DNA from: Gracilaria gracilis
Taxonomy: Eukaryota; Rhodophyta; Florideophyceae; Gracilariales; Gracilariaceae
Direction: 5' to 3'
NCBI GenBank assembly: GCA_030374805.1
Contig: JARGSG010000025.1
Location: forward strand, 372,001 to 436,000
Length of the DNA: 64,000 bases
The position numbers were made by a program, and so were the translations under genes. Below are positions 19,404 through 31,563 of this stretch, one piece after another (the first letter of the stretch is position 1; each line of letters begins with the position of its first letter). The notes beneath the pieces were generated by a model, which saw only the letters and a program-made list of their open reading frames with translations, made no database searches and was not told the DNA's origin.

Positions 19404-19880
19404 GTTGTGAAACAGAACAAAGCAAACAGGAAAACGAAAAGAAGCAAGCCGAAAGATACGAGAAGCAAACAGGCAGCGATAGAAAAAGGAAGACTGTGGC
19501 AAGGCTCAAGCGAAACAAAAGGGCGGCTATGTCGAAGCGAAAACAAGGTGCTCCCAAGCAGTTTCCAAGAGAATTGGCGGGCGCTAACCTTCGTACCACT
19601 TTATCAGGCGCTACAGCACAGCATGAATTGCGCGAAACAGAGCAACAGCAACAGCGGCGTGACAAAACATCCGCCACCGCACCGCCGTCTTCGCACGCGT
19701 CAAAGCCTCAAAAAGGTGCACACCAGAGCGAGTGTCACGTCGCGCATCACGTGCGAACACTGAGTCCAATTCCACGCGCTAGCCACGTGTAAAGCTTTTG
19801 CCGCCTGGTCACTCCTCACCCCATCAAAACGTGCTACGCTGCGGCTGTTCAAGTTTGAATCGCATCGTAAGGTGAGAATA

Positions 19881-19912
19881 TGCTCAATGAGCACTGCTCA
19901 TCGATGCGATGA
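19881..19912. repeat. Chain of three overlapping palindromes
   Basis: TGCTCA-A-TGAGCA (19881-19893) shares its right arm with TGAGCA-C-TGCTCA (19888-19900), whose last three bases begin TCATCG-ATG-CGATGA (19898-19912). Confidence 0.75.
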
Positions 19913-20040
19913 CTCGCTCATGTGATTCCGCTTGTAAGCGCCGCTCAACGCCAGCGCTGCCGTCCGGTCGTGCGGCTATCCGCGCGTGCCGCCCCCATCC
20001 GACACACTTGTTGACGCAGCAGGCCGGCCCACTGCGCGTT

Positions 20041-20070
20041 GGCGTGCGTTGGCGTGCGTTGGCGTGCGTT
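20041..20070. repeat. 10-bp tandem repeat, three units
   Basis: The unit GGCGTGCGTT occurs exactly three times, preceded by a partial unit. Confidence 0.9.
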
Positions 20071-20146
20071 CTTCTACAGCGGCGGGAAAAGGATTACACA
20101 ATCAAGCCACTGTGAATCAAAAAGTATATTCGTCTCAGGCGTGGAA

Positions 20147-20170
20147 GGTAGCGGAACGCTACCGCTGGTA
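20147..20170. repeat. Chained palindromes ending in TACC-GCT-GGTA
   Basis: GGTAGCG-GAA-CGCTACC (20147-20163) overlaps TACC-GCT-GGTA (20160-20170): one TACC serves both. It lies 78 bp beyond the PHB1 stop. Confidence 0.7.
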
Positions 20171-20247
20171 CAAGCGTCCCAGCTCACGCCTCCAATGCAC
20201 CAGCACGCTTTACGAAACGCTAGCCAAAAATACTTGTTTCCTCCACT

Positions 20248-21164
20248 CTATCCCATATTCAGCAGAACGTTTGAGCCCTTGGGCAAGTACACAATATTTC
20301 TCGACCTAGACAGTGTAGATGCGATTTCCTTCGCCGCCTCAATCCTTCGCAGTTGTAGCAAACCATCCCCACTCTTCGCCATAGCATCGGAGATCATTTG
20401 CGCTGCCGTACTTTCTCCCTCCGCTCGCACAACGGCTGCGATCTTCTCTTGTTCGGCGACTTGTACAATGTACTTGGAACGTTCAGCTTCTTGTTGCGTC
20501 ACCTGCTTCGCCTCAATTGCCGACGCATACTCCCGTCCAAATGTCAGATGCGTCATAGAAACATCGTCCAGTTCGATATGAAATTGTTTCGCGCGTGCAG
20601 TTAACGTTTCTCTGATTTGCCTGGACACCTTTTCACGTTGAGTCAACAATTGTTCCGCATTGTATTGTGCAACGATCGCTTTTAATACTTCGTTTGCAAT
20701 CGACGGCAACACACGCTCATCCCAGTCCGGACCCAATCTGGAGTAAATCGTAGGTAGTTTATCCTTCGTCGGTTTGGATAGAACGCGAAGTGTCAAGTTC
20801 ACCATCTGCAAATCGTTCGTTCCTGTTACGGAACTGATCGCACGAGGACGAGTTCTCACGTCAAATATCACCGGTTTTTGCACCCACGGGATGTTAAAAT
20901 GCATTCCCTACACATCGTTTCACATCAAGTTAGAATCTCATTCAAACGCAATACATACTCATGCTTAACACAGCAGAAACATACCTCGCCGCGAACATGC
21001 TCTTCAACTCCAGTGAATCTGTTGAATATCACTGCTCGTTCACCTCCCTTCACCACGTACAGCGAGCTTTGTGCTACGCCGCCGATTACGCCCATCGCCA
21101 CGGAGTATCGCGCAAGACGACCCAGCGCGTTAGCGAGCACCTGAGTTGAGCCACCGCCTGACAT
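20248..21164 (-). CDS. PHB1: Prohibitin 1 (spliced)
   Basis: This is a two-exon gene. Exon 1 is 21164-20985 (60 codons), the intron 20984-20908 (77 nt; GTATGT donor, GTGTAG acceptor) and exon 2 is 20907-20248. The 279-aa product is an inner-mitochondrial-membrane scaffold that forms rings with prohibitin 2 and chaperones m-AAA protease substrates. An N-terminal hydrophobic segment ([15 protein letters not shown]) precedes the SPFH domain: [20 protein letters not shown] is joined by the splice to [22 protein letters not shown], then [48 protein letters not shown] and [11 protein letters not shown]. All match PHB1 rather than PHB2 in order and length (family about 272). Confidence 0.96.
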
Positions 21165-21722
21165 TTATGACGACAATTGATTCCTATCGGAAGATGATCT
21201 TATGGATCAAAGTGTTCCAGACTCACAGCGTATGGCGGCGAACGAAGATGATCTACCTTCGACGGCGGTGAGAATTGGAAGGATCTGATCGTATCACCTG
21301 TGCAGTACAACAGACCATCCTCAGCGTCGACGGTCGGCCTGCATCGGATCTAAATCCTTACCTCACACTGTACACGTTTACAATTGTGGCGGAGTGCTGT
21401 TCTCTAATTTTCCGATCAACCTCATTTTTTATACCCTTGTACCGATATGCAGCAAATTTCAATTGAATTTAAAGTAATATTTCTTCTGAACATAGAGTGG
21501 CAGTTTGTAGGTTTAACAGGTCTTGTGGCATTCTGGTCACCTTCTCAGAATACTACAATCGACGTCGCCATTCATGCAGATACAAAGTGTCGATGAACCA
21601 TCACTTCCATCACGAGCAAAGAAACGAGTTACCAAGGGTAGCAGCGCAATGCTCAAGCCTGTTCCAATATAGAAATTCGCATATAGAATCGAACCGCATC
21701 TCCAATTTGGTTATCGAGCGAC
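21165..21722. other. Divergent PHB1/UTP25 promoter region
   Basis: This 558-bp spacer holds the TACC-AAG-GGTA motif at 21630-21640. A short frame from ATG 21202 (22 codons, then a GTGAGA that could be a donor) would need a 38-nt intron to continue and is not called. Confidence 0.4.
21630..21640. promoter_or_regulatory. TACC-AAG-GGTA motif
   Basis: Upstream of the UTP25 ATG by 83 bp. Confidence 0.5.
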
Positions 21723-24101
21723 ATGGTGAGACACAGAAGATCCTCCAAAACTCAAGGTATAAGGAAGAAAAAGCCAAGTAGGCAGACTCTTGTCAAGGTT
21801 GCTGAACGAAGGGAAAAGAAGCAAGAAAAGATTCAAGCGGCCATTCTGGCGCGGCAAGGAGTTCGGAAAAGTACGCTTGTTGGAACCGTATCGACGGGGA
21901 AACAACATCTGCCACCAGAAGTCGGCGATACTCTGCCTCCATTTGCTGAAGAAGATGCAGACCCTCAAGAGCGCGCCATGGATCGAAAAGTGAAGAATCA
22001 ACAGTCCGTTTATCAAAGTTTGCTTGTTTCTTTAAAAACTGGCTCTAAACTGACAAGTAACGGAGCTTTCCGAGACGTTCATCCGGAGATTGAGAAGAGT
22101 GGAAACACACAAGGGCCGATTGCTTCGCTGACGGAGAAAGATTCACAAGTCAGACCTGAGGGTGAAGCGAAAGAGTCAACAGAAACAAGCACTATGAGAG
22201 ATATAGAACCGTCAGCGGAACGGTTGACATCGGAAAATCATGCCGCTGCTCTCAGAGAGCATCAGCATTTCAAATCAGACATTGTACCACAGGATACTGA
22301 AATGAAATCAGAAGTATTGGGCACGTTTGCTGGTCTGGGACGCGTTTCAGCATCTGTTCGCGGCGAGCAACTTCCAGAAGTTTCGGACTTCTTGTCGAAA
22401 GATCTGGTTGACATCGACGACGTGAAGTTGGGGATGCGCCCATCCCTTTTCAAGAAATGGAAAGCAATGATGAAAACTGAGTTTCCAGACGTTAAAGGTC
22501 CGGGGCTTTCAAGGATTCACCGCGCGTTTGTTGCCGTTGTCCGCGAATATCGAGACATTTTCGTATGTGGGAAGTATTCCAAAACGGATGACGACCTGCT
22601 TCGCAAGTTGTACACCGTGCATTGCCTTTCTCACATACTGAGGTGCAGGAGTCGCGTGCTTCGGAACAATGCTAGGCTGATTAATCCCCCTGAAGGCTGG
22701 GAACTAGAAAAGGATCAAGGCTTTTGCAGAGCGAGAGTTTTGATCCTTTTGCCAATGAAGAATCTTGCATATGAGGTGGTAAGAAGTTTGCAAGCGCTGG
22801 CTGTTGGTGTAGATTCTCCTGAGGGCGAGGTTTCCCAGATTGCAAACAAGGACAGGTTTGAGTCGGAATTTGCCCCGGATACCCCGGACGACGAGGAAGG
22901 TGACCACAGCGATGCGGAGGATGACAGCTCTTTAACCGGAAAGAAACGTCGAAAACCAGAAGACTATCGCAGAACCTTCCGCGGGAATATTGAAGACGAC
23001 TTTAAACTCGGCATTGCTTTCACGAAGAAGAGCATGAAGCTTTACAACGATTTCTATTCCAGTGATATCATAATTGCATCCCCATTAGGTCTGAGGCGTC
23101 TGCTCGCTGAGAAGGCGAGTGGAAAAGATATCAAAACGAAGCTAGAGAAACAGAAAAAGGAAGAACCCGTGGAGTGGAAGTCGAAGATTGGGTCAGATTC
23201 TGGAAAGCCGAAGGTTGAGGTTGCGAACTGCGACTTTCTGAGCTCTATAGAAATCTGTGTCATAGACGGTCTTCACATCTTTTCCATGCAAAACTGGGAG
23301 ACGCTGCAGCAAACCGTATCCATGATGAATCAAATGCCGTCCAGTACAGGAGAGACTGATTTCTCTCGGGTTCGAGATTGGTGTCTTGACGGTTTGATGC
23401 TGAACTTCCGGCAAACTATTTTATTGTCGGACTACCGCAAGTCAGAATTTGTTTCCTTGTTTCGCAAGCTCTCGAATCACAGCGGCAAAGTGCAAATGGT
23501 TCAGGCCCCTCGAGAGCACGGCGCAACCACCGATGTTCTCGTTAGTGCCAGGCAAACCTTTTTCAAACTCCCTGACGTAGAATCACCGCTGCAAGCCCTC
23601 GACGCTCGTCTTGACTTCTTTTTCGACAATATATTGCCCCAGCTTCGGTCAATTATGAGTTCCCGGTCTCTCATTGTCATCCCGACATATTTCGATTATG
23701 TTCGAGTGCGAAACAGACTTGTTGCTATGGCGAGTGAAGACCCTTCTATTAGATTCACGAGCATGTGTGAATATTCAAAGCCGAACGAAGTATCCAGAGC
23801 AAGGTCCAGGTTGTTCGATGGATCTGTGTCTATGGTGTTGATCACCGAGCGATTTCATTTCTATTGGCGATATTGGCTTCGCGGGGCGAATACTGTAGTG
23901 TGGTATTCCTTGCCTGAAAACCCCGTCTTCTACCCAGAACTGCTTAACATGACGGCTGAAGCAGCCGAGTCAGGTCAAGCAGTACATTCAATCGCTTTGT
24001 ACAACAAGTATGACTCTTTCTCATTAGAACGAATAGTTGGCAATGCAAGATGTAAGAAAATGGTCTCTAAGCGAAGTCGATCGACGTATTTGTTTGTATA
24101 A
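21723..24101 (+). CDS. UTP25: U3 snoRNP protein UTP25 (DEF homologue)
   Basis: This 792-aa nucleolar protein is of the UTP25/digestive-organ-expansion-factor family, a degenerate DEAD-box-like factor of the SSU processome needed for early 18S rRNA cleavages. The N-terminus (1-60) is very basic, and 90-400 is charged and acidic (DDEEGDHSDAEDDSS). The conserved half begins near FCRARVLILLPMKNLAYEVV and continues with DFYSSDIIIASPLGLRRLL, CVIDGLHIFSMQNWETL (replacing the DEAD box) and FRQTILLSDYRKSEF. The diagnostic C-terminus is LIVIPTYFDYVRVRN, LITERFHFYWRYWLRGA and WYSLPENPVFYPELLNM. Walker A is not intact, as in family members. It is single-exon and tail-to-tail with PRP8 (178 bp). Confidence 0.95.
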   Translation: MVRHRRSSKTQGIRKKKPSRQTLVKVAERREKKQEKIQAAILARQGVRKSTLVGTVSTGKQHLPPEVGDTLPPFAEEDADPQERAMDRKVKNQQSVYQSLLVSLKTGSKLTSNGAFRDVHPEIEKSGNTQGPIASLTEKDSQVRPEGEAKESTETSTMRDIEPSAERLTSENHAAALREHQHFKSDIVPQDTEMKSEVLGTFAGLGRVSASVRGEQLPEVSDFLSKDLVDIDDVKLGMRPSLFKKWKAMMKTEFPDVKGPGLSRIHRAFVAVVREYRDIFVCGKYSKTDDDLLRKLYTVHCLSHILRCRSRVLRNNARLINPPEGWELEKDQGFCRARVLILLPMKNLAYEVVRSLQALAVGVDSPEGEVSQIANKDRFESEFAPDTPDDEEGDHSDAEDDSSLTGKKRRKPEDYRRTFRGNIEDDFKLGIAFTKKSMKLYNDFYSSDIIIASPLGLRRLLAEKASGKDIKTKLEKQKKEEPVEWKSKIGSDSGKPKVEVANCDFLSSIEICVIDGLHIFSMQNWETLQQTVSMMNQMPSSTGETDFSRVRDWCLDGLMLNFRQTILLSDYRKSEFVSLFRKLSNHSGKVQMVQAPREHGATTDVLVSARQTFFKLPDVESPLQALDARLDFFFDNILPQLRSIMSSRSLIVIPTYFDYVRVRNRLVAMASEDPSIRFTSMCEYSKPNEVSRARSRLFDGSVSMVLITERFHFYWRYWLRGANTVVWYSLPENPVFYPELLNMTAEAAESGQAVHSIALYNKYDSFSLERIVGNARCKKMVSKRSRSTYLFV

Positions 24102-24194
24102 TTGCAACTACTAGTTTATTTATAATTCACCTTGGATGATCCATTTGTTCATAACCTGTCGTAAAGTGGCTATTATAAAACACACACAAACTCT

Positions 24195-24212
24195 CACACA
24201 CACACACACACA
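24195..24212. repeat. (CA)n microsatellite between UTP25 and PRP8
   Basis: About nine CA units in the 178-bp convergent spacer. TGGAT-G-ATCCA lies at about 24132-24142. Confidence 0.85.
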
Positions 24213-24279
24213 AGACTTGTTATAGATATGTACATTTACACTTGCATAATGCAAAGTTCTGGCCTGAGGCAAGCTTTCT

Positions 24280-27200
24280 TCATTGAAATGGGTCCTCGTA
24301 TATTTCGACTCCTGGTTCTTCATCAGCAGCACCTGCACCCGAGAAACTCAAGAAGTGCATGGGCCTATGACTTTCATGATAGAAAGGATTGGGGTTGCGG
24401 AGATGAAGCGAGTAAGCCTTCCTGGGACTGAACTTCACCCCTTGGAAGTTTAGGTTCCAAGGCCCGTCTTCTGGACACATGAAGAACCCGAGAAAACGAT
24501 CACTGAGAAGTAATTGAACCTTTTCATAATGAGAACTGGCATACCCCGGCGGAATGGATGATATAGCATCTGCGTCCTTGTTGTGCTGACCCCAATCGTG
24601 ACCTGGCTCGGTAAGCTTGTAAGCGTTTAGCGAACATGAGCCAGGAGTAAACGAAACTGTCAGGTCAATTGCGGTTTTGACTTCAAGTCCACTAAACTCG
24701 TTAATCATGCGAGAGGTCATGATGACGTCTACTGGGGCCAACTGTGAAAGCTCACCAGGTTGGGTGTGTATCCATCCTAATGGTTCTAGACTCTGTAAGA
24801 GATTATGGTCAGGGCAGCTACTCGGCAGAGATACTTTCTGATGTGTTCCCACTTGAGGCGGAATGACGATGCACCTAATCTCCCTAACCGAGGAATTGTC
24901 GGATGGCGTCTTGCCGAAAAGAAGGCCACCAATCTGCGTCCTTAAATCAGATGTTACGATGAACTTGCGCAAGATGTTCTGAGGAACAACGTAGGTCAAT
25001 GACGACGAAGTGTCAGAAACACCATCTTGGGGAACAAAAATATGGCGCGTCCTCAAGTAGAGATTGGTTGCAGAAATAGCTCGAACTCTCCACTGAGTTC
25101 TGGACGCAAATACTTTTTGTTCATAGTTCGACGTCGTAACCACAACCATTTCGCCCCCATGCTTGTCAGTCGTCTTCGTTGTTGTTGCAGCCATTTGACT
25201 TTGTTCCTTCGCTGCCTTCTCAATCTCAGCCATCTGTTGTCGCTGGGCGCTAGGAGGGGCTATCTCTGCCCCAAGAATAATGTCTCGCACTTCCGACTCC
25301 GTCAGACTCGCGACATTGACATTATTCTTCTTCCCATAATCAGCAAGTATAAGATCGCGCAACGCGATTTCAACTGCCATCCATCCTTCTGTCGTCAAAG
25401 TCGGCCATGCATGATTTGGTTCCGTAGTGACGTTGACATTAGGTCTAAGAATAATCTTTGTCTGCTCGATATTCACATGCAGCGCTCTTAGAATGAGAAT
25501 GAGTCGAGAAAAGGCCGTAAAGGGTGAAACTGTCCGTAACCAGTCATCAAAGACGTTAAGGAGCAACATCCTGGGTTCAGATGCTTTTAGGATCAGGTCG
25601 CCAAACTTCTCAACTTTTAGCAAAGCCTGAAAAGGCAGTTGCAAATCCGATCCTTTGATAACAACATTCGGAAAATCCAGTAGATGTGTCTCCAGGGGAT
25701 CAAGCATACCCTTTCTGGTAACAATAATTTGTTTCGGTTGTTCTTCGCTCGGCAAGGAACGAATAAGTGCCGCTGTCTCTTCAGCCGTCTTCCATTTTGC
25801 CAATTGAGAGAGACGTTTTTGTCCCTGCCAGACAGACGTATGAATAATCTTCAAGTAAAGCTGTCCAGTCCTTGGGTTGAATATAAACACGGCCCCATTG
25901 ATTGGCTTCGTTACCAGGTTTCCCTCAAATGTCTTGTGAATTGTAACTCGATACACATTTGTATCATCAACGAACCAAATGATTTGGTTTCCAAAGAGTT
26001 CACCATAGTTCTGGCTATTTAAGTATGGTTCCGTTGGTTCAGAAGAATACAGCTGCAACGACTTCCGAATCCTTTCACGTAAAACGTAGAGAGCAGGATT
26101 CGCCTTGTTGATTTTCGCGAGGGCACGCTGAACCAAGGGCTTCATCCCAGGGATCCAACACCCAAAGCCGGAGTACAGGTTATATGCAAGATCAAAAGCA
26201 ATTAGTAACCCTGTGGGACTTGGGTATATCGACATATTGTCAGTGACATAATCATGAAACTTCGCTCGAGCATATCTTTCACAATCATGAGAATCATAGT
26301 CACCCCATCGAAGCTGAATATCAACCCAGTATTTTGTGGTTGTTCCGCTGTCTGTAGTAGATACAAAATCATCTTTCGCGGGATTGGCTGAAAGCAGGGA
26401 AGGTTTCGAAACCGGCCATTTGTAGGCAGCAATCAGAAGAAGATCAGCACAAGAAGAGTTCATCTTGTACGACTTCCGAGGGTGAATTGTCTCTTTCTTC
26501 ACTGTTTCTATCTCCAGTGAATCCAGTTCTTGATCAAGAACTTGAGCAACATCCATGGTTAACGATTCATGAATCTTTTGCCAAAGATGAGCTCGAAAGA
26601 TCTGCACTAAAGAGATCTTCAATGTAGGTAGTTTTCCGTGCATCATACATCCTGTTAGATCTAGTTGTACTTGAAAACCAACGTACACGTTAGATCGATT
26701 TATAGTCGGACTCCACCACAAAGTAAACCTACGGTTTGGTATCTGATTTAGACCAGACCTTTGAGCGTGCGTGAGACGCTTGAACTTCATAGACTCCTCG
26801 AAACCAGAAGCTTTCTCCCAGAATAAACCTTCCCATGTTTGATAGAAAGTGCCGGCAAATAGGGTGTGTTCTAATATACCTTCTACACCTCCAAGTGCTT
26901 GTATCATATCTGCTCGATAATTTGTTAGGTTCCAGAGCTTCCCATCATGTCGCTGGTGCGTCCACCAAAAAGAATCTGATTTGGTGTACATATACTTCTT
27001 GAATTCCACCCGAATTCGCCACCCCTTGTCGTAAGCCAGGGTATGTCTATCCTTTGTGAATAGAGTGGAGATTCTGGGAATGCCACGGTCCCAGCTATCT
27101 TCAAGATCCTCCAGAGTAAGCCTACGATTTTGAGCCATCGCTTCTGCGCGCTTCATTGCATACTCAGCCCACACACGTTGCGAATCGGTGAATTCTGCTT

Positions 27201-30200
27201 CCCATGGTTGGAGATATCGATACAAGTTCGGAATTGGTTGCTCATCATTGCCCATTCCCGCCCGAAAATGGGTGATTCCACCCGCATCTGTTTGTCTCGA
27301 ATACCTTAGATCTGACTGGGGGATAAGAACATGACCCATTGATAACATACCAAGTCCACCAAGTTCCTTCGGACAGTAAAACACGACAGGAGGAAACCTT
27401 GAAGGCATTTTCGAGTTCAGACCAATCTTGATTCGGGTTTGAACGCGACTCTCTGCCTTTACAAGAGCGTCGAGTAGCTCTTGAGTGCTCGTTACCGCTT
27501 CTCTGTAGTAGGTCATAAGCCCAACAAGTGCTTGGTTCCATCGATTTGCGACTTTCGTAAAAGTGGTCGACCCGGAAGACATTAGGATCTGCCTCACACG
27601 ATTTTCAAAGGCTCCTATGCCTTCTTCAGTTACGCGCAGTTGAGCTGTTGCTGTCCTTTCTTTCGTAGTCTCATTCTGCAACGTCCAGACTCCGCCGTCT
27701 TTCACGGGAGGGACACCCGACTCAAGGCCGTTCTCGCGAAGTCGAGGAAGTATTCGCACCTCAAACCCAACCATATCAAACAGAAGATTCGGGTTGTCCT
27801 TGGAATAAACAGACACAAAAGTCGCAGTATCGTCCCAATTCAGTGTAGTCACTGAGCGAGGAACGCGATTCTTGATGTCCCAGAACAAAGCTCTTCCAAG
27901 GTTTACATCGTGTTTCATCAGTCGCATCCTCGCCTGTCGTGGCCAGCACTTCTTATTCGGATATCCTACAATATTCTCATTGTTCGGGTCCGGATGTTCT
28001 GTCAAATATCTCTGCACTAACTCCTTGGACTCTTCCACATCAAATCTCAGAACCATGTACACCTTGTCCACATAACGAGAGTACATACGAATCGGATGAG
28101 CTATCTCCGTACCAATGTTCTCAAAGCCCAGCCATTCATTTGGCATTGTGGGAGGTCCGGCAAGCTCCGTCGCGCGCTGGAGTCCCAGAACAAGAAGATC
28201 TAACATAAGCCCATGATATTGCATGACAAAAGAAGAAAACTGTAAACCACGAATCAACCCATATGAATTCGTATGAGACATATCTTTGAACGAAACATTC
28301 ACATTGTTCTTAGCTGTGATGTAATCGGCTAAGTTATGATCCATGACAAGGCGAAGCATCCTATTCAGAAGCAAATGATCTATCTTGTCAGACATTTGAT
28401 CAAATCTTGATTGTAGATGGACGACATTTTCACCATGCTTAGTTTCCCAGATTTCATGAAGATTGTTTATACCGGATGCCCATTTGTACACGAGCAGTGG
28501 CGGGGGTTCCGAATCAGCAGGTTTGACCCAATTCGGAAACAGTCGGCGTTTGTCGGCTTCATACCACAGGTACTGGTCCAGATAGCAGTCTGTTATCTTC
28601 TCGATAGGATCAACGTAATGAACCGGGATTATATGGTCGTAGTTATCCATGAAATCCACCTTTGTTTCTTTGAATGCACGCTGGGTTAACAGATGTCGCT
28701 TGATACGGCTCAGAGTTTCGTGAGGATTATCATAAGCAAGTTCAATTACACCAAGTTCTTCACGTTGAGAAGCATCAAGACGGCTTTGGGAGGCATATTG
28801 CTCTTTCAAACGTTCCAAAGCAAGAATCAAGAGTTTCGTATCATGTTTGTAGGACAAAGGAGGAAACGGAATCGGCGCAAAACGCCGACTTTCAAGCCAA
28901 TGCACCATAGCGCGGTGAATCTTAACGCCTTCTTCGATCGAAATATACGGCCCATCCTTCAGGTAATTCTGTTGGCGCTCTTGCTCTGCCTTTAACCACA
29001 ACCGTGCCATGCGACCCTGGTTCTTCTTAACGATCGTTTTATCTACTGTTGCGCCTCTCAAGATTCGTTCTCTGTTGAAGTGAGCAACATTGGTCCACCA
29101 GTCGGCTCTTGATTTAACATATCGCATGATAATATTTTCCACAGGCTTCGGAAGCCCAGGGACCTTCCATGGTGTATTGCTCTTCCAGCATCTCCAAGCC
29201 TCTGAAAGGTGTTGCACAATGGTCCTCGTCTTCGTATTTCGAATTCCGGGGGGCATCATTTCTAGTATATCGTTCATAACCTGCGCTCGTAGTTCTAGAT
29301 CAAAATGTGATTCAACTCGCTGTTTGGTAACTGTCTTTGCAACCCCACGGGTGTTTCTGCCTTCAAACTGCCGTGCAAGAAGATTTCCGAGCCATCTTTC
29401 GAGCAAAGGAATAATTCCTCGCATGAAGAACAACCATATACGCCATGACGGAGCCCACACCCCACATCCAGGGCCTTTCCCAACAGGATCTGCATTGAAG
29501 CGTTGGTATATTACATGCTTAATGTCCTTACATTTCCGAATCTGCTTCATCAGCTTGTATTTGTATCTGTACATTCCAGTGAGCTGTCCAACATGATTAA
29601 AGGTGTATTGCAAACCATCTGCCAGTTGATAGGCATCTACGTTCCCTAATCTGTACTGAACATGGCAATCTACAACAAGTTTCGTGAGACGTAAGATTTC
29701 GCGAACAAGATGAAAACTGCTCCCCAACCTTGACTTCTTGCGTTCTTTGGTCGTGAGCGTCTTGATTGGTTTCAAGTTAAAGTTGTAGTCAAGATGAAGA
29801 TAAGATAGCCCCTTCCGAGATATGAGAAGATTAAGCATATTATGCCCTTGTCGACACACCTGAAGTCCGGCTTCAACCCAGTCAATCTCCGTTTGCTGAA
29901 AGAACTTTGTGTTCTTCAACGCCTTAAAAAGACTTTTACGAGATCTAGACTTAGGCTTTCTCCTGTGTAGTTCGTTGTATACGAAGTTCTTCAGAAGCTT
30001 CTGATAGGAAACCCTGACCTTTACGCGAACGTGATGTGGGCACCTCTCACGAAACCAGGGACTCACCAAGGGCACATCCATTGTTCTTCTACATCGGCCA
30101 GTTCGCACAGCAAAAGGTCTTGGTGCCCAAAACAATCCAATCCCCGCTGAGGTCAAACTAGTAAAGAGCTCTTCGTTTTCCAGAAATGGCGAAAACGAGG

Positions 30201-31563
30201 GAGGCATTTCTATATCTTCCTCCCAATTATCTTCATCCTCTTCGTCCGTTTGAACTTTACCGTTCCAGAAATCTGCACTAGGTAACTTAAGTTCTGCGAA
30301 GGTGTCCTCTTGACTTGGGGCTGAAGAAAACCTTGACCTCTTCGTCCGCGTACCAGGTGTGGACCGACGTTGTTTTCGGCTTGGAGGGATAATATTGAGA
30401 ATCGCATCGTAGTAGTACGCTGGCAGATCAGGGTCTTCGGGTTTCAAATACATGACAGCAGGAGAGTGATATCGAGAGAGTGAGACTCCTCTCGGAAGAT
30501 GGTTGTAGAGGAATGGAAAAGCTATACGATACTCTGTTTTGATAGGTCTTCGAATAATGAGCTTATTAACATCATTGAACTCGTTCCAATCATCATCATC
30601 TAACTCTCTACTGTCGATACCTTCGTGTTTCATGGGCTCGAACTTCGGGCCACCAGGCAGAGCGACATTGAGCGCCTTAGTGGTATAGAATGCATTCTTG
30701 TCGAAAAGATAGAAATAGTTGGGATCAACTATGTCTGAGAGAAGCTGCGATGCGAGTCTATGAAGCGTTGCCATTATCGGAAGATTGAGCCTGTAATCGC
30801 GATAACTGGGTCCATTTGTATATGGTGTATCAGAGAGGGGCCTGTGCTCATAAAACCAGTCGACCACAGGGGCGTCTTCACCATCTGCTTCCAAATCCAT
30901 CTGAATGGCCTCCAAAGGTTCAAGATCCAATATGTTGTCCGCGTAATCAATAGGGGGTTCTTCATCGTCGAATGGAGGAAGGCGCATTCGACGAAAATGC
31001 TTACGGTCCCTCTTCTCTCTACGCATCATAATCCACATCACCCCCCATTGTGCGAGGTATACAGGCTCGATAACACGTGGGATTTCATTGACAAATGTTA
31101 TCGCTCCAGTTATATGGTACAGGGCTTTCACATCACGATATTGCTCCCATGGCATTGGCATGTTCTCAAGTAACTTCAAAAGAGCGTGTGGCATGTACTT
31201 CAGTGCACCAAGGTATACCCGTTTATCGCGACGAAACTTCTTCGAGCTCATATCCCCGTGGTCGCGCATTATCTTTCGCAAATGCTCAGGAGGTAAATCC
31301 TCTTTCTGTGTCCCAGAAAAGGCAAATCTCTTCTTGTCGTTGTAGGGCGTCTTTACCATCTTTCGCCATCTTTTCTCCTTTTCATTTTGTTCCGAGGTTC
31401 GAGCTTTCTTGGTTCTATGCGTATCGTTCGCCCTGGGAGACAAGTCTTCGGAGTCAAGTTCTGCAGCCAGGCGAGTTTTTTGCAGCTTGGCCTTACCTGC
31501 TTCACCTTCATTCCCGAGGTCAAAAGTGACCCTATTTCTTTTCCGAACACCAGAAGCCCCCAT
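24280..31563 (-). CDS. PRP8: Pre-mRNA-splicing factor PRP8
   Basis: This 2427-aa uninterrupted frame encodes the central U5 snRNP scaffold, which cradles the spliceosome active site. Family landmarks run in order: [15 protein letters not shown] (about 68), the NTD blocks to about 800, the RT-like/thumb region, the near-invariant [20 protein letters not shown] with [17 protein letters not shown] (about 1220-1270), the endonuclease-like domain, an RNase H-like domain and a C-terminal Jab1/MPN domain (from about 2190: [32 protein letters not shown]) that regulates Brr2 and lacks JAMM metal ligands. The N-terminal 70 residues are basic rather than proline-rich, and the tail is a divergent acidic peptide ending EDPFQ. 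Human PRP8 has 2335 residues. No intron is visible in 7.3 kb. Confidence 0.99.
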   Translation of the reverse strand: MGASGVRKRNRVTFDLGNEGEAGKAKLQKTRLAAELDSEDLSPRANDTHRTKKARTSEQNEKEKRWRKMVKTPYNDKKRFAFSGTQKEDLPPEHLRKIMRDHGDMSSKKFRRDKRVYLGALKYMPHALLKLLENMPMPWEQYRDVKALYHITGAITFVNEIPRVIEPVYLAQWGVMWIMMRREKRDRKHFRRMRLPPFDDEEPPIDYADNILDLEPLEAIQMDLEADGEDAPVVDWFYEHRPLSDTPYTNGPSYRDYRLNLPIMATLHRLASQLLSDIVDPNYFYLFDKNAFYTTKALNVALPGGPKFEPMKHEGIDSRELDDDDWNEFNDVNKLIIRRPIKTEYRIAFPFLYNHLPRGVSLSRYHSPAVMYLKPEDPDLPAYYYDAILNIIPPSRKQRRSTPGTRTKRSRFSSAPSQEDTFAELKLPSADFWNGKVQTDEEDEDNWEEDIEMPPSFSPFLENEELFTSLTSAGIGLFWAPRPFAVRTGRCRRTMDVPLVSPWFRERCPHHVRVKVRVSYQKLLKNFVYNELHRRKPKSRSRKSLFKALKNTKFFQQTEIDWVEAGLQVCRQGHNMLNLLISRKGLSYLHLDYNFNLKPIKTLTTKERKKSRLGSSFHLVREILRLTKLVVDCHVQYRLGNVDAYQLADGLQYTFNHVGQLTGMYRYKYKLMKQIRKCKDIKHVIYQRFNADPVGKGPGCGVWAPSWRIWLFFMRGIIPLLERWLGNLLARQFEGRNTRGVAKTVTKQRVESHFDLELRAQVMNDILEMMPPGIRNTKTRTIVQHLSEAWRCWKSNTPWKVPGLPKPVENIIMRYVKSRADWWTNVAHFNRERILRGATVDKTIVKKNQGRMARLWLKAEQERQQNYLKDGPYISIEEGVKIHRAMVHWLESRRFAPIPFPPLSYKHDTKLLILALERLKEQYASQSRLDASQREELGVIELAYDNPHETLSRIKRHLLTQRAFKETKVDFMDNYDHIIPVHYVDPIEKITDCYLDQYLWYEADKRRLFPNWVKPADSEPPPLLVYKWASGINNLHEIWETKHGENVVHLQSRFDQMSDKIDHLLLNRMLRLVMDHNLADYITAKNNVNVSFKDMSHTNSYGLIRGLQFSSFVMQYHGLMLDLLVLGLQRATELAGPPTMPNEWLGFENIGTEIAHPIRMYSRYVDKVYMVLRFDVEESKELVQRYLTEHPDPNNENIVGYPNKKCWPRQARMRLMKHDVNLGRALFWDIKNRVPRSVTTLNWDDTATFVSVYSKDNPNLLFDMVGFEVRILPRLRENGLESGVPPVKDGGVWTLQNETTKERTATAQLRVTEEGIGAFENRVRQILMSSGSTTFTKVANRWNQALVGLMTYYREAVTSTQELLDALVKAESRVQTRIKIGLNSKMPSRFPPVVFYCPKELGGLGMLSMGHVLIPQSDLRYSRQTDAGGITHFRAGMGNDEQPIPNLYRYLQPWEAEFTDSQRVWAEYAMKRAEAMAQNRRLTLEDLEDSWDRGIPRISTLFTKDRHTLAYDKGWRIRVEFKKYMYTKSDSFWWTHQRHDGKLWNLTNYRADMIQALGGVEGILEHTLFAGTFYQTWEGLFWEKASGFEESMKFKRLTHAQRSGLNQIPNRRFTLWWSPTINRSNVYVGFQVQLDLTGCMMHGKLPTLKISLVQIFRAHLWQKIHESLTMDVAQVLDQELDSLEIETVKKETIHPRKSYKMNSSCADLLLIAAYKWPVSKPSLLSANPAKDDFVSTTDSGTTTKYWVDIQLRWGDYDSHDCERYARAKFHDYVTDNMSIYPSPTGLLIAFDLAYNLYSGFGCWIPGMKPLVQRALAKINKANPALYVLRERIRKSLQLYSSEPTEPYLNSQNYGELFGNQIIWFVDDTNVYRVTIHKTFEGNLVTKPINGAVFIFNPRTGQLYLKIIHTSVWQGQKRLSQLAKWKTAEETAALIRSLPSEEQPKQIIVTRKGMLDPLETHLLDFPNVVIKGSDLQLPFQALLKVEKFGDLILKASEPRMLLLNVFDDWLRTVSPFTAFSRLILILRALHVNIEQTKIILRPNVNVTTEPNHAWPTLTTEGWMAVEIALRDLILADYGKKNNVNVASLTESEVRDIILGAEIAPPSAQRQQMAEIEKAAKEQSQMAATTTKTTDKHGGEMVVVTTSNYEQKVFASRTQWRVRAISATNLYLRTRHIFVPQDGVSDTSSSLTYVVPQNILRKFIVTSDLRTQIGGLLFGKTPSDNSSVREIRCIVIPPQVGTHQKVSLPSSCPDHNLLQSLEPLGWIHTQPGELSQLAPVDVIMTSRMINEFSGLEVKTAIDLTVSFTPGSCSLNAYKLTEPGHDWGQHNKDADAISSIPPGYASSHYEKVQLLLSDRFLGFFMCPEDGPWNLNFQGVKFSPRKAYSLHLRNPNPFYHESHRPMHFLSFSGAGAADEEPGVEIYEDPFQ

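Larger units (their letters stand above)
19404..20247. other. Spacer with palindromes and a tandem repeat
   Basis: This 844-bp region lies upstream of PITP and downstream of PHB1. Apart from the repeats listed separately, it is a low-complexity, Arg/Gln-codon-rich stretch open in several frames without an ATG start. No gene is called. Confidence 0.4.

Noticed and set aside
21202-21350. Small spliced gene between PHB1 and UTP25
   Set aside because: The only frame-keeping join needs a 38-nt intron, far shorter than the 77-115-nt introns seen in sound genes here, and the product matches nothing.
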